64,000 bases of DNA. It comes from Chlorokybus atmophyticus (taxonomy: Eukaryota > Streptophyta > Chlorokybophyceae > Chlorokybales > Chlorokybaceae). Made by a program: the position numbers and the translations under genes. Shown piece by piece: positions 23,920 through 33,759 of the stretch (position 1 is its first letter; every line of letters begins with the position of its first letter). The DNA lies in NCBI GenBank assembly GCA_009103225.1, contig RHPI01002262.1, positions 557,202 to 621,201 of the forward strand. The letters are read 5' to 3'. The notes beneath the pieces are model-generated. The model saw only the letters and a program-made list of their open reading frames with translations, was not told the DNA's origin and ran no database searches.

Positions 23920-26900
23920 TCACGTGGAAGTGCAGTGAACGTTCACCCAATACTTGCCCTCTTGTACACGGGCGCTGTCCTTGTCAAACATGGGGAGCAG
24001 CTGGACAATGCCTCTTACTTGCTCCAGAGTCACGACATCAAGATGTGGACCGCCTCGACGCTTTTCCCATTCCAGAGCGATGCACTTTGTGTCGCTCGTC
24101 ACATCCAGCTTCGTGTACCAGCGGACAAACACGACCTCCTTCCACACGCGCTCGCCGCTACCACCCCACACCACCACGCGCAGAAAAAGGAGTGCCTGAG
24201 CCCACCACGTCACGTTCACACCGTCCTCATCACCTTCCAACTCAAGTGTAGAGAACCAAGGCCGCCCATGGAACATCCCAGTTGCGCGCGCCATGCTGAC
24301 TCCTGATGTCATGTACACCGCTGCGCCTCCGTTCACCACGCGAACAGCACGCCACCCGTCGGCCAACTCCAGTTGTTCCCTCCTCAACCAGCTGTCCAGG
24401 GTGGCAGGCAGCTTGTCGGCAAATGGAGTCTTCAAGGCGACTTGGCGGCTACGCGCAGATCCGCTCCAGTACGGGCTGGACTCCCTCCTTGTCAGCACAT
24501 CCATCCGTAGCAACTTGTCCGTCTTCTCCATGACATTACAGCACTGCTGCCGCGCCTGCGCCATGACCGAGCGCATCTCGGGATCCACGACCATGCCATC
24601 CTCTCTCACATATTCCGCACAGCTCCATGCCTTCAGGATACGTGCCTGGTAGTCCCGGTTGTTGCCACCACGCGCCCACCGTTTGATATTTTGGGCGTGC
24701 GTCTGCTCCATGCGGTTGGCGCTGAACCAATCTGGGTGTCCACTGCTGACAATTGCCGGCCCAAAATGAGTGAGCTGATGCATCTTCTCGATCTTCCAAC
24801 CTGACTTCTGTGCAGAATATGACGACAGTAGCGGATGCAACACTGCAGCTTTGAAGGCAGCCAGCTCGTTGTCGGCTGTGGTCAGGGTCTCTCTTGTGTG
24901 TTCATGCGCCTTCAGCAACTTCTTGTTCCACTGGGCAAGCGATGCGGCAGCAATGGTGAAGAAATCGTTGCCCTCACTGTCGAGCAGCAAACCGTCTGCG
25001 AGGACCGGCAGCAGCTGCAGCACCGCCACTTTCTCCACCACCTGAAAGGAGTGGTCGGACAGGAAGAAATCTACTGTGCTTGTGGGTGCCTTGAAGTGCG
25101 AAACCCGCAGAGTCGCCTTGCATGCATTCAGCCTGTGCACATCTGCTCGTGAGCACGTGTTGTTGGCTTTTGTGTTCAACACAAAAGCAACACCAAAGAC
25201 GTGCCTGGCCTGCAGAATCTGTCTCGTGGATGGACGCATTCGTTCCTTCGCGGCGTCGTACACAGCAGCAAGCAGGTGGTCAATGATGCCTCCCAGCACA
25301 TGCATTGCGTCAGGGGCAAGACGAGAGTAGCAGTCAGCTCCCGGCACCCGCGACTGTCGCCAACCCCACAGTGCATTCTGTTGCCAAACCACATTGCCTG
25401 GTTTCACGGAAAGCCATTCATCCTCACGAATGCCGGTAATTTGACCATTACCTCCTCGACATGCATGGAGTGCTGCTCTTTGAAAGCCTTGGCTGTCTGG
25501 CGTGCATTCCTAACACCGCTATGCAGGTCCGCCCGCAGCTGACGTATTGCTGGTGTGTAGAAGGCCTCGGTTCTCAATTCCCGGTCCTCATCCATCTCCA
25601 ACAGATCTGATTTGGTGACGAGACAAACATCGCAAGGATGTCGTGTTTGGTTGCCCGACACAGTGCGTGCGAGTGTGGCAGTCTCCTACAACACGACAAA
25701 CTCAGATGTTCTACTGACAACATCCTCCATGCACTGTTTGCTGGCGGGCTGCATCCGGTTACAACCATTCATGCCCACTACCTGCAAATCGCTGATGTAG
25801 TTGGCAAGCGCGGGAAACACACGACGCTCGATGCCATTCGGGTCGATGAGCTGCAGACCTTCCCAACTCGCCCGCTTCACATCCCCTAACACTACATTCA
25901 AAGCGTCATGAAAAATCTCACGTTTTCGAATGGAGAACGATTCCTTGCCCTGCGCCCAGGTGGGATGCCCGGCCACTGCGTGAACCACCGGCAGAAGCGC
26001 TATCATAACAACCCCCATGTTGCTAGCATACATGTCCCAACTGTAGTTGGCAAGCGATGCCATCAGAGGGTAGCCAGAGCGCTTGCCCGCGCTGTCCAGC
26101 GTGGTCTTGTCACTGTACAGAATGGCAGGCGCCAAGTAGGACGCTTCCCCCACCTCTCTCCTCAAATCCACCTCCACATCCTTTCACCAATCGCCCGTGG
26201 AAGGATGGCCAAAGCTGCGCTCGTCACCAGTGTACCGGAGACTGAAGCCATTGGCGGCATGTGGATTGCCATACAACCGCGCGAGCCATATTTGCTCCGA
26301 CCAAGAGCATTACTTACTATGCTGGCCTCAGAATAGATACTACATCGATTCTGCATTAGGTACTGCATTTCATAGACCTTGGCCGGCATATATGTGACGC
26401 AGATGTCCTGATCCTCAGGGTCTCCAGGCTTGCGCAGGTCAGCCGTCACGTAGTTCTGATACGGCAGCACACTCGCATGTGCATATGTGACATGGCTCTG
26501 ATGGTTGAAGCACATGCACCGCACACCGTGAACACACCTCAGACTGAGAGAAAGCAATCGTGGTCCGGAGGTAGCTGGCCGCATGCACACCGGTCTCCCA
26601 CTGGAGCTCTTCCGTCAGGAAGTGTGCAATTCGGATGCACTTTATGATCCGCCCCATGTCGGAGGCCGACAGGCCTTGACCGTTGTTGCACTGCACGAAT
26701 GCCACTGCAAGAGCATGCTCCGAGCCATACCACCGGGATTCCGACGCGTGCGAAGGGACGCCTCCACTTTCATGTTGGCGTGCCACAGGTTTCTCAGGCA
26801 CACGCACACATCGAAAGCCCTCATTCACTTCCTCCTCCTCCTGTTGCTGCTGTGCGTGTGTCTCCTGGAGGAATCCTTCAGCATCAAGCATGTGAGCATC

Positions 26901-27062
26901 CTGGATCGAACTCCCCGGTTCAACATGACCCGCATCGTACTGTAATGGACGCTGGCCGACATACAGCTTGATCTGCTTGCACACCCTGCTGCTAATAATG
27001 TGCATGTAGACCGAGCTGCGTGTGGCGAAGCGCATGTGGCAATACGGACAAAGGACTCCCAT
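23920..27062 (-). CDS. Plavaka/KDZ-superfamily transposase
   Basis: Minus exons: 26538-27062, 26318-26455, about 26300-25782, about 25690-25452 and 25422-23920. The N terminus is a CPYCHMRF...H...C zinc finger (about residues 5-27) and an acidic Gln/Glu stretch. The core LYSDKTTL ... SGYPLMASLANY, then RRVFPALANYISDLQ, CDVCLV, APDAMHVLGG and MEQTHAQNIKRWARGGNN follows the Plavaka/KDZ order (fungal elements have SDKT..., PD-x-LHQL and ESKH-x-KAVKEP). The Asp in SDKT, the Asp in PDAMH and the Glu in MEQTH are my candidates for the catalytic triad. The part between 25690 and 23920 needs removal of a 29-nt GT...AG segment (25423-25451) to stay open. A TGA at 26184-26186 falls in GDW-x-KDVEVDL, just before SDKT, where Trp is plausible, so this copy may be inactive. 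It ends in TGA at about 23920. Confidence 0.75.
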
Positions 27063-27127
27063 ATCTCACTACTAACGTCGACACAGGTGTCGCCAATGTA
27101 ACCTGCATCATATCCAGCAACACGCAC

Positions 27128-27180
27128 ACCCGCCGCCGCCGCCGCCGCCGCCGCCACCGCCACCGCCACCGCTATCGCTA
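27128..27180. repeat. (GCC)n/(GCCACC)n triplet repeat
   Basis: Uninterrupted CCG/CCA triplets upstream of the transposase start; similar tracts occur at 32535-32592. Confidence 0.85.
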
Positions 27181-27228
27181 CCCTTGCATGCCAGAGGCGG
27201 GAAACTTGACCGCCAGTCACTGGCTCCG

Positions 27229-27420
27229 TCGTACCATTATAATGGTACGAACGAGCCATTGCACGTCCAGGGTGAGTCTCTGGATATTTTTATATACATA
27301 TATATTCTGATTGAACCGTTTCAATGGTACGAAGATGCCTTTGCCAAAAGGTCTAGGCATTGTACAAAGGTACCATTGAAATGGTACCTTTGTACAATGG
27401 CAATGGCAGTTCGTACCATT
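27229..27420. repeat. GTACCAT-core palindromes, right cluster
   Basis: A perfect 22-bp palindrome at 27229-27250, an inverted repeat with 19-bp arms (27358-27376 and 27381-27399, 4-nt loop), and single CAATGGTACGA / TCGTACCATTG motifs at about 27322 and 27410. This mirrors the cluster at 17.2-17.4 kb on the other side of the element's core genes. Confidence 0.85.
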
Positions 27421-27562
27421 GACAACTCTGGCAATGTCAGTCCCCCTGCGCATGAAAACACCATTGATAGCTCCGCCAAGCTATGCCCTTACAGGGGCGT
27501 GATGCCGAGGGTATGTGGCGTTTGGAAGATCGTTGGCGGCGCTGCCAGGGGCGTAGTGGGCA

Positions 27563-28978
27563 TTGTGGTCGAGGTCCGGGATGAATTCCATGTTCGCACA
27601 GGGCGGGCAGGGTGCCGGAGGGGTGTCCTCGGTGTCAAACCCCACCAAGACTACCAAGGGCACATCCAATGACAACAGTGACTCGGGCGATATCTTACAG
27701 GGCTCCCCCTCCGAGTGGGCAAAGGCACACCACAATACTGCCTCTAAGAAAATCCGACCCACCAGCAGCTGCGACCACGGCGACATGATTGAAGGGACCA
27801 AACAAGACTGGCATAACCAAGGTGGGTTACGATGCACTGTCAATGCCACATGCTAGGGTTCTTTTATCTTGCACATGCATAGCCTCAAGTATCTTGCACT
27901 TGACATACGTTGTCAATTCGACATGCACACCCTCATGCACAACCTCCAGTGTCATGCACATGAACAGCATGACCAATCTCGCAAATGCACAGCCTATTTC
28001 TACTTGCGGGAGCTCACAAGTCGCAAAAGAGAAGCTGCGGAGTCAAACGAACGGGTAATCTATGACCTAGTTTAATGTTTTCAGCGGTAATTAAGCAGTA
28101 TGCTTGCAGATTGCCATGTTGGTCAGAGTGAACCAAGAGTAGCGCGGCAGGCTGACTGTCTGCCTGGCGGAGTGCAACAAAGCGGAAGACGAGGTAAGCG
28201 TGTGTAACGGGAAGGTACATTTTATTACCACAAATCGACTATAAAAGCACCAAGTCTTTTGTGGTCGAGTGGGCTGTGACATTGGTCATCGGAGCTTGAG
28301 ACCCGGGTTCGAATCCTGCCTCGCACACGAATTCCGCGGTCGTTGTTTCTCGATCCAATAATCGTAAATGGTCACTTTATGAGTGCCATCATCGATGGGT
28401 CGCGACTTGCCTAATGGCAGTCGCGCCGAACTGACCAGTTCAGTCGGCGCGGCAGGGCGCGACCTGCCTATCGCGGCGACGCGACCTGTGGGGCCGGCAG
28501 CGGCGCGCTATGCGCGCGTTGACCGGTTTGGGCCTAAAATTGGCCGGTCCTTGGATGGTGGGGCCGGTGACCGACCCTAAATCAGACCCCTGGGAAGATT
28601 CCCCAGCTGATGGCCGCCAGCTGCCGAGGACGTCAGCGTTCTTAAGTGGGGGGGAATGTAACGGGAAGGTACATTAATTACCACAAATCGACCATAAAAG
28701 CACCAAGTCTTTTGTGGTCGAGTGGGCTGTGACAGCGTGTGTATGCTGATGGGCTAGTCCTCTGGCAGCACGCCACTCTTACAGCATTACCAAATGCAGG
28801 TGGTCACTCTCAAAGCGACCATCAAGCGCATGCGCGTGCACGGCGAGGCGCTGACATTCAAGCTGAAGGACGAAGTAGCCGCTGTACCGCTGTGTCAGCG
28901 AGCGAGGCAGCGGATGAAGATGACTCCGGCGTTGAAGCAGAAGACTTGTCGGAGGAGGAACAGGAGGAGGGGGTTTGA
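27563..28978 (+). CDS. weakly supported gene, interrupted by a TRIM
   Basis: Plus-strand pieces look coding but are hard to join. One is about 27563-27820, GSPSEWAKAHHNTASKK-like, ending at CAAG/GTGGG. Another is about 28112-28192, ending CGAG/GTAAGC. A third is about 28801-28978, starting VVTLKATIKRMRVHGEALTF and ending in an acidic tail (SGVEAEDLSEEEQEEGV) before TGA. The intron after 28192 has taken up the 532-bp TRIM. I do not recognise the product. It would be a sixth gene of the island, divergent from the transposase. Confidence 0.3.
28203..28281 (+). repeat. left LTR of the TRIM
   Basis: 79 bp, differing from the right copy by one indel and few substitutions, so the insertion is fairly recent. 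Confidence 0.9.
28657..28734 (+). repeat. right LTR of the TRIM
   Basis: 78 bp, preceded by the polypurine tract and followed by the GCGTG target duplication. Confidence 0.9.
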
Positions 28979-29736
28979 GGAGGAGTTCTGAGGCAGGCAC
29001 CACGAGTTGACAAGCTGCGCATGAGTCCGACAGCTAGACTCAATGTTATAGGATAGTTTCATGCGCAAGTCGGCTGCTCAGTTGTAAGTGGACATACTCT
29101 CACCACTGCCCGTACATTTTATACATTGTGGGCTTTTAGGTGCAAGACCAAACAATCAGTCCAAGGTTTGTACAAGCTGCATGGCATGTTAGTGTTGGCT
29201 TACGGCAAGAATTGCCAACTTTTGTCAAATGGCAAGGGTTACATATTATCAGCAGTGTAACGGCAAAGAAACTGCCGGCTATTGCTGTCAGCTGTCCGTA
29301 ACTACCGGTCAACGGCCGTCTGTGCACATCGACCAAAGGGTAACTGGTTGACAACTCTCGGCTGGTTAGTGCCACTGACAACCACTTTCGGCCCGCGGCC
29401 GTCTGCGTCAGTCCACTTAAGCCAACGGCAAACCCAACAATCCAAAAGTAATATTTCAGGCAGCAACAGGCAGGCTCAGGCAGGCTCAGGCACCAGTCAG
29501 TCCCTCAGTCCTTAGTCAGTCACCGTGTAAAATTTGCGACGTCGCTATCGCTCACGGATTATCATGCCGTATTTGTTGTATGCTGACCCTTTTATACCGG
29601 TAGTACTGTCTGCAACTTCCGCTGCAAGTGTTCTGTTTGTGCACCTCAATCATAGTCTATAATACAGCAGTGTTGTGTTGGGGGGCACTATTGTAGTACA
29701 CTGATGGATTTTGTGCTCCAGGTAGTCATTCGCAAC
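28979..29736. other. no gene recognised
   Basis: Right flank of the island. It contains repeated CAGGCAGGCT/CAGGCT units near 29458-29490 but no exon chain. Confidence 0.5.
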
Positions 29737-29820
29737 ATGGCAGGTGCAGGCTCTGCTCTTAAAATTGCACTTGCCCATGCACACGCGATGGAACTTGTAC
29801 GTGCTTGCACATCGCACCAT
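29737..29820 (+). CDS. candidate first exon, unrecognised
   Basis: An ATG opens 28 codons (MAGAGSALKIALAHAHAMEL...) to a clean CAT/GTGAGT donor. A possible acceptor follows at about 29948, but the sequence then runs into poly(G) and an N at 30011, so the gene cannot be followed. Confidence 0.35.
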
Positions 29821-30378
29821 GTGAGTGATTTATAGCAACTTTGTAGCAACTTGCTATTCAATAGCGTGCGTTTGGATGCAGGGGTTTGTGTGGGCATGTA
29901 TGGGCAGGTGCATCAACCATCGTATGCTTGCCGCGTGTATGTCCGCAGATTTCCCTTGAGGAACATCCCCGGGGGGGGCCCATCATATAGTTGGGGGGGG
30001 GGGGGGGGGGNATTGCAACATTGCAGCATGCTGCTTGAAATGCTTTATGCAAGATTGTTTAACATATTATTATCATGCGATGTGTTCTCATCGTTACAAG
30101 TATCGTTACTCGCTTACAGCAATGCGTGATTGGCATTTTGCACATGAGTACGTAATTGTATACATTTGTTTGCTTAATATATGCCAATGTTTAAGCAAGC
30201 TTTTTATGACGATGCAAGGGGTAATTAGTGATGTACTTTTTTATGAAAGGGTTCCTGTTCGTACGCACACAACTCAGGGATGGGATACTGAAGACCTGTC
30301 TTTCAGCCACGACAGCCGCCATGTTGTGCTGCTCACCCTTTGCTGCCTTGTTTGTTATGTCTTTGCGCGTGTGAGCCT

Positions 30379-30747
30379 TGCATGGATACTACTGGAAAGC
30401 CTATACTGCCTACCATGCTTGACCATGTCAACAACACGCTATACACACTGCGTGTTAACGGCATACAGCACTCTGCAGGGTATGTGATTCTGACCTTTAT
30501 TTTGTATTCGACACCCCCAACAGCGTCACAAACAGTACTAACAGGACTGGTTGTAGTGGTACTAGTCTCTAGATGTGCATGTGCGGAGCAACAATTGGCA
30601 CACAATGCAGCTATGTCAAACGCATTGATTAAAAAGGAGGTCAAAAGACATACAACTAGTGCTACCCATACCACATCTACAAAGAATGCTTGCACAAACC
30701 TTAAAATATACAAGTTGGGCAGCCCAAGTGGGCAATGGACAAATTGA
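30379..30747 (+). CDS. open frame with a hydrophobic segment, unrecognised
   Basis: About 120 codons from MDTTGKPILPTMLDHVNNTL, with a hydrophobic stretch (ASQTVLTGLVVVVLVSRC) and a basic tail (NALIKKEVKRH), ending TAA-like at 30745. Composition is protein-like but I know no relative, and it may be part of a larger spliced gene. Confidence 0.3.
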   Translation, partial: CMDTTGKPILPTMLDHVNNTLYTLRVNGIQHSAGYVILTFILYSTPPTASQTVLTGLVVVVLVSRCACAEQQLAHNAAMSNALIKKEVKRHTTSATHTTSTKNACTNLKIYKLGSPSGQWTN

Positions 30748-31243
30748 CAAATTACACTAACTACATGTTACAAGCTGCTCGGCTACGGGCAGTCACAACT
30801 TGGCGGACGGAAAGGTGGCCAGGGTCACGCGAGCCGCGCACACTAGTTTTGTGGTGTTCTCCACTTCGATGCGAACGTCCCACACCTACCAAATCAGATG
30901 CAACAACATCAACAAGTAACAAGAAGATACATCAAATATAACGCTCACAAACTGACAAGTCACAAACCCCACTGTGTGCACACTTGTCTTGCACCAGCAT
31001 GTGTGTCGTAAACACATGCACATACACTGATGAGAGAATTGATGAAATGATTAACAACCAAGCAACCCAGCGACTGACTAATGCCTGCAGAGATGCTTAT
31101 ATACTGCTCGTGCAAACCCACACGGAAACTCAGCTATGCTTGGGCAAGTACATTCATGCAGATATTGCAACTGCCTGCCTGCCTGCCTGCCTTGCGTGTG
31201 CACTCGTTTATGTGTGAGCAGGATATACCCGCACACGCCCCCC

Positions 31244-31526
31244 NNNNNNNNNNNNNNNNNNNNNNNNNNNNNNNNNNNNNNNNNNNNNNNNNNNNNNNNN
31301 NNNNNNNNNNNNNNNNNNNNNNNNNNNNNNNNNNNNNNNNNNNNNNNNNNNNNNNNNNNNNNNNNNNNNNNNNNNNNNNNNNNNNNNNNNNNNNNNNNNN
31401 NNNNNNNNNNNNNNNNNNNNNNNNNNNNNNNNNNNNNNNNNNNNNNNNNNNNNNNNNNNNNNNNNNNNNNNNNNNNNNNNNNNNNNNNNNNNNNNNNNNN
31501 NNNNNNNNNNNNNNNNNNNNNNNNNN
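31244..31526. other. 283-base assembly gap
   Basis: Run of N preceded by a C-run. It removes the 3' exons of the thioesterase gene. Confidence 0.95.
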
Positions 31527-31627
31527 CCCACCACCACCACACCACACATACACACGCACACACACAAAGGCAGCCATAGCATTCCCCTCTCATCCATCAA
31601 GCAAACACATTCCCACTCTCCCCCCAC

Positions 31628-32524
31628 CTGCGTATTCCGTCCCCGATGCAGCGGTCGCGTGGTGGCCACGATCACGTCCCCCGGCCGCACCGACGCGATG
31701 TGGTTGCCGCTCACCTCGAGACCGACGGGGGGGCGCTGGCCGGACGCGTTGTTGATGCCGCCCGCGATGCTGGCGACCTGGGGAAGGAGCGGAGAGTCAG
31801 TGGTGGAGTTGGTGGGGAGAGAAACACACGCACACAAATGCACGCGTGCAGGCCTGCATGGTATGCAAGTGTGCTGAGTGTGCATGCGCGCGAGCATGAC
31901 TGCACATGTGGATGCGTAGTGGTGTGCATCTGTGTGATGCATGTGTACGCCACACATACGCACGCACGCATGCACGCACGCGTGTGTATCCGGCGTACAC
32001 ATGCATGCGTGCATCTGACAAACTGGCGTACTTTGGCACGACACGCAGCTGCTGATATTGTCAAAACAGATGGGGGTCACAGTCGACAGACCCTTTGTGC
32101 TGTTACAGTCCACTGCTCAAAGGCAAGAAGACACCAATGTCAAGGGTTTGAAGAGCATTCACTGTGTATGGGGTGGCCTTACATGCTCAGCCAACAGCAG
32201 CGAAATCCCACCATGAAGAATACCAACGACCTGCGCAATCCTCAACGAGTTGAGTGTGAGCACAGATTGTCAATACGAATTACACGTACGTGTATATAAT
32301 GTATGCTCACAAGTGTTTACATACACATGCATGTACATGTGCATGTGGCTCTGCACCTGAGTGTGCTCCTTCGTGACCGTCATCCGGCACGCGACGCAGT
32401 CCGGCATCAGGCTGGTGAACTCCAGTCCTAGGTACCGCTCCACGGGGGGCCTGTGCTCCTCGAGCCAACGCACAACATCGTCACTCAGACCAGCAGCCGC
32501 AGCAGCCGCCGCATAGCTGCTCAT
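31628..32524 (-). CDS. DHNAT: hotdog thioesterase, probably 1,4-dihydroxy-2-naphthoyl-CoA thioesterase (3' end missing)
   Basis: Exons 32357-32524, 32183-32230 and 31628-31777, all phase 0. Exon 1 gives LGLEFTSLMPDCVACRMTV. The tiny exon 2 encodes VVGILHGGISLLLAEH, with the HGG motif and the catalytic Glu of the PaaI/DHNA-CoA thioesterase family. Exon 3 gives VGLEVSGNHIASVRPGDVI and RPLHRGRNTQ. DHNA-CoA thioesterase releases 1,4-dihydroxy-2-naphthoate in phylloquinone synthesis, in peroxisomes in land plants. The final strands (VW...) would lie in or beyond the gap at 31244-31526, so the gene is incomplete here. The start is the ATG before SSYAAAAAAA; an upstream in-frame run through GCCACC repeats encodes only Ala/Val and is less likely. 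A relative with another acyl-CoA substrate cannot be excluded. Confidence 0.75.
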
Positions 32525-32534
32525 AACTGCCACC

Positions 32535-32592
32535 ACCACCACCGCCACCACTGCCACCGCCACCGCCACCGCCACCGCCACCGCCACCGCCG
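32535..32592. repeat. (GCCACC)n repeat upstream of the thioesterase gene
   Basis: Near-perfect GCCACC hexamers, the likely 5' leader of the minus-strand gene. Confidence 0.85.
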
Positions 32593-33759
32593 CCTGCTTG
32601 GAAGCAACACTGAATGGTACTTTGCTATTTTCACATGTACACGTTGTGAATAGAAGAGTGAACTGAACAGTGAACTAAAGGCTTCCCAGTCACGGTATCA
32701 AAGCTGGAAGACGTTTTGGCAAACATCGTTGCTTCCTTGTGCACAAAACGGAAGCGTCAAAGCATTTCGGTCATGTCCGGTTGGACATTCACAGACCGGT
32801 TCTGGGCCGCCTTTCCATGCGTTCGGTCGGACATCGAAACGACATTTCTTTTGCGCAAAAGAGCCGTTTCACGTTACGCGGTACTCGCGTGACGTGCCGA
32901 AGTCACGGTATGAGCCGGTTCGGACACAGGGTGTAATCGGCGACGTCGCCCAAGCACCTGCCAGGAGACGGCGGTGTGGGCGGCGGCGGGGGCGGGGCCA
33001 GCAGTGTCCATGTCTTTCTTTGTGACCATGTATTGAGGGTGTCTATACCGCTGGCTCGAAGCTGACTTTTGCCTGTGTCTGTGCCTGAGGCACGTGTTCT
33101 TGGAGCATGTCGACGACGACGACGGCGCAGTAGACAAGCAGCAGGTGCATTAGGGTTTCTGTCACTCAGTGTCTATTGGATGGCTTCCATGTGATTGCTG
33201 TCGTCAGTCTTATCTGAATACGTCCTAATAGTGGAGTTCTAAGAAAGGTTGAAAGGTTGAAAGCTCGGTTCAGAACTTGAAAGCTGCTGTTAAGATAATG
33301 CATGCATGCTCTGCTTTCTTGCGCTGGAGAGAGCTGCATGCTCATGCACAGACATATTCTTTAGTAGCTGCGATGAACGAGCAAGCAGCGCGCATACGCA
33401 GTTTGCACGCTGCATGCTCATGCCAGAGGACACTTCGTGATGGGTAGTTTCTTCTATTCGGTGATATATAAATCATGTTCAAGCTCACGTTAATGTCCAT
33501 GTTGATGTCTGTGCTAATATATGTGTCGCTTTCTCGTCGTGTGTCGTCAAAAGCATTGCAACCTTGCGGCAACGCTGGCACAACGTTGCCGCAAGCACCG
33601 CCATCAAGTTGGTTACCAGTCCTTTCACTCACCTTTGCATGCATTGCCACCGGACTAGCCTAACCCACCATCCCATCTCACCAATCTTCCCAACCCACCC
33701 TTCATACCCCACTCACTCACAAACTCTCCCTCTCTCTCTCTCAGCCCTTCACTGCAACA
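32593..33759. other. divergent intergenic region with a telo-box at 33151-33158
   Basis: Between the thioesterase (minus) and the sterol glucosyltransferase (plus). TTAGGGTTT near 33150 and a CT-rich run (33727-33742) just before the plus start are promoter- or leader-like. No exon is recognised. Confidence 0.45.

Larger units (their letters stand above)
28203..28734 (+). mobile_element. TRIM (miniature LTR retrotransposon)
   Basis: Direct terminal repeats 28203-28281 and 28657-28734 (79 and 78 bp) begin TGTAACGGG and end GTGACA, the TG...CA ends of LTRs. The 5-bp duplication GCGTG flanks the element (28198-28202 and 28735-28739). Just inside the left repeat, TGGTCATCGGAGC resembles the initiator-Met primer-binding site used by plant LTR elements. 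Just inside the right repeat is a purine tract (28644-28656, AAGTGGGGGGGAA). The 375-bp interior is GC-rich and codes for nothing. A B-box-like GGTTCGAATCC lies at 28306-28316. The element is non-autonomous and inserted a few bases after a splice donor. Confidence 0.9.
15237..28978. mobile_element. composite mobile island: Plavaka/KDZ-like transposon with accessory genes
   Basis: The island comprises, in order, an unrecognised minus gene, an OTU-protease gene (plus), a RING-like gene (plus), a Tudor-like/cytosine methyltransferase gene (plus), the transposase (minus) and a weakly supported plus gene. The transposase identifies the element class. Palindromes with a GTACCAT core occupy the three intergenic points at 17.2-17.4, 21.8 and 27.2-27.4 kb. 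I could not locate terminal inverted repeats or a target duplication by eye, so the outer limits are provisional; the 53-bp repeat at 14.6 kb could mark the left side. The grouping into one element is inference from adjacency, zinc-finger architecture and shared palindromes. Confidence 0.6.

Noticed and set aside
28261-28330. tRNA gene or tRNA-derived SINE (A-box- and B-box-like sequences)
   Set aside because: The sequence falls inside an element with LTRs, PBS, PPT and a target duplication, and no tRNA cloverleaf with a proper acceptor stem is apparent.
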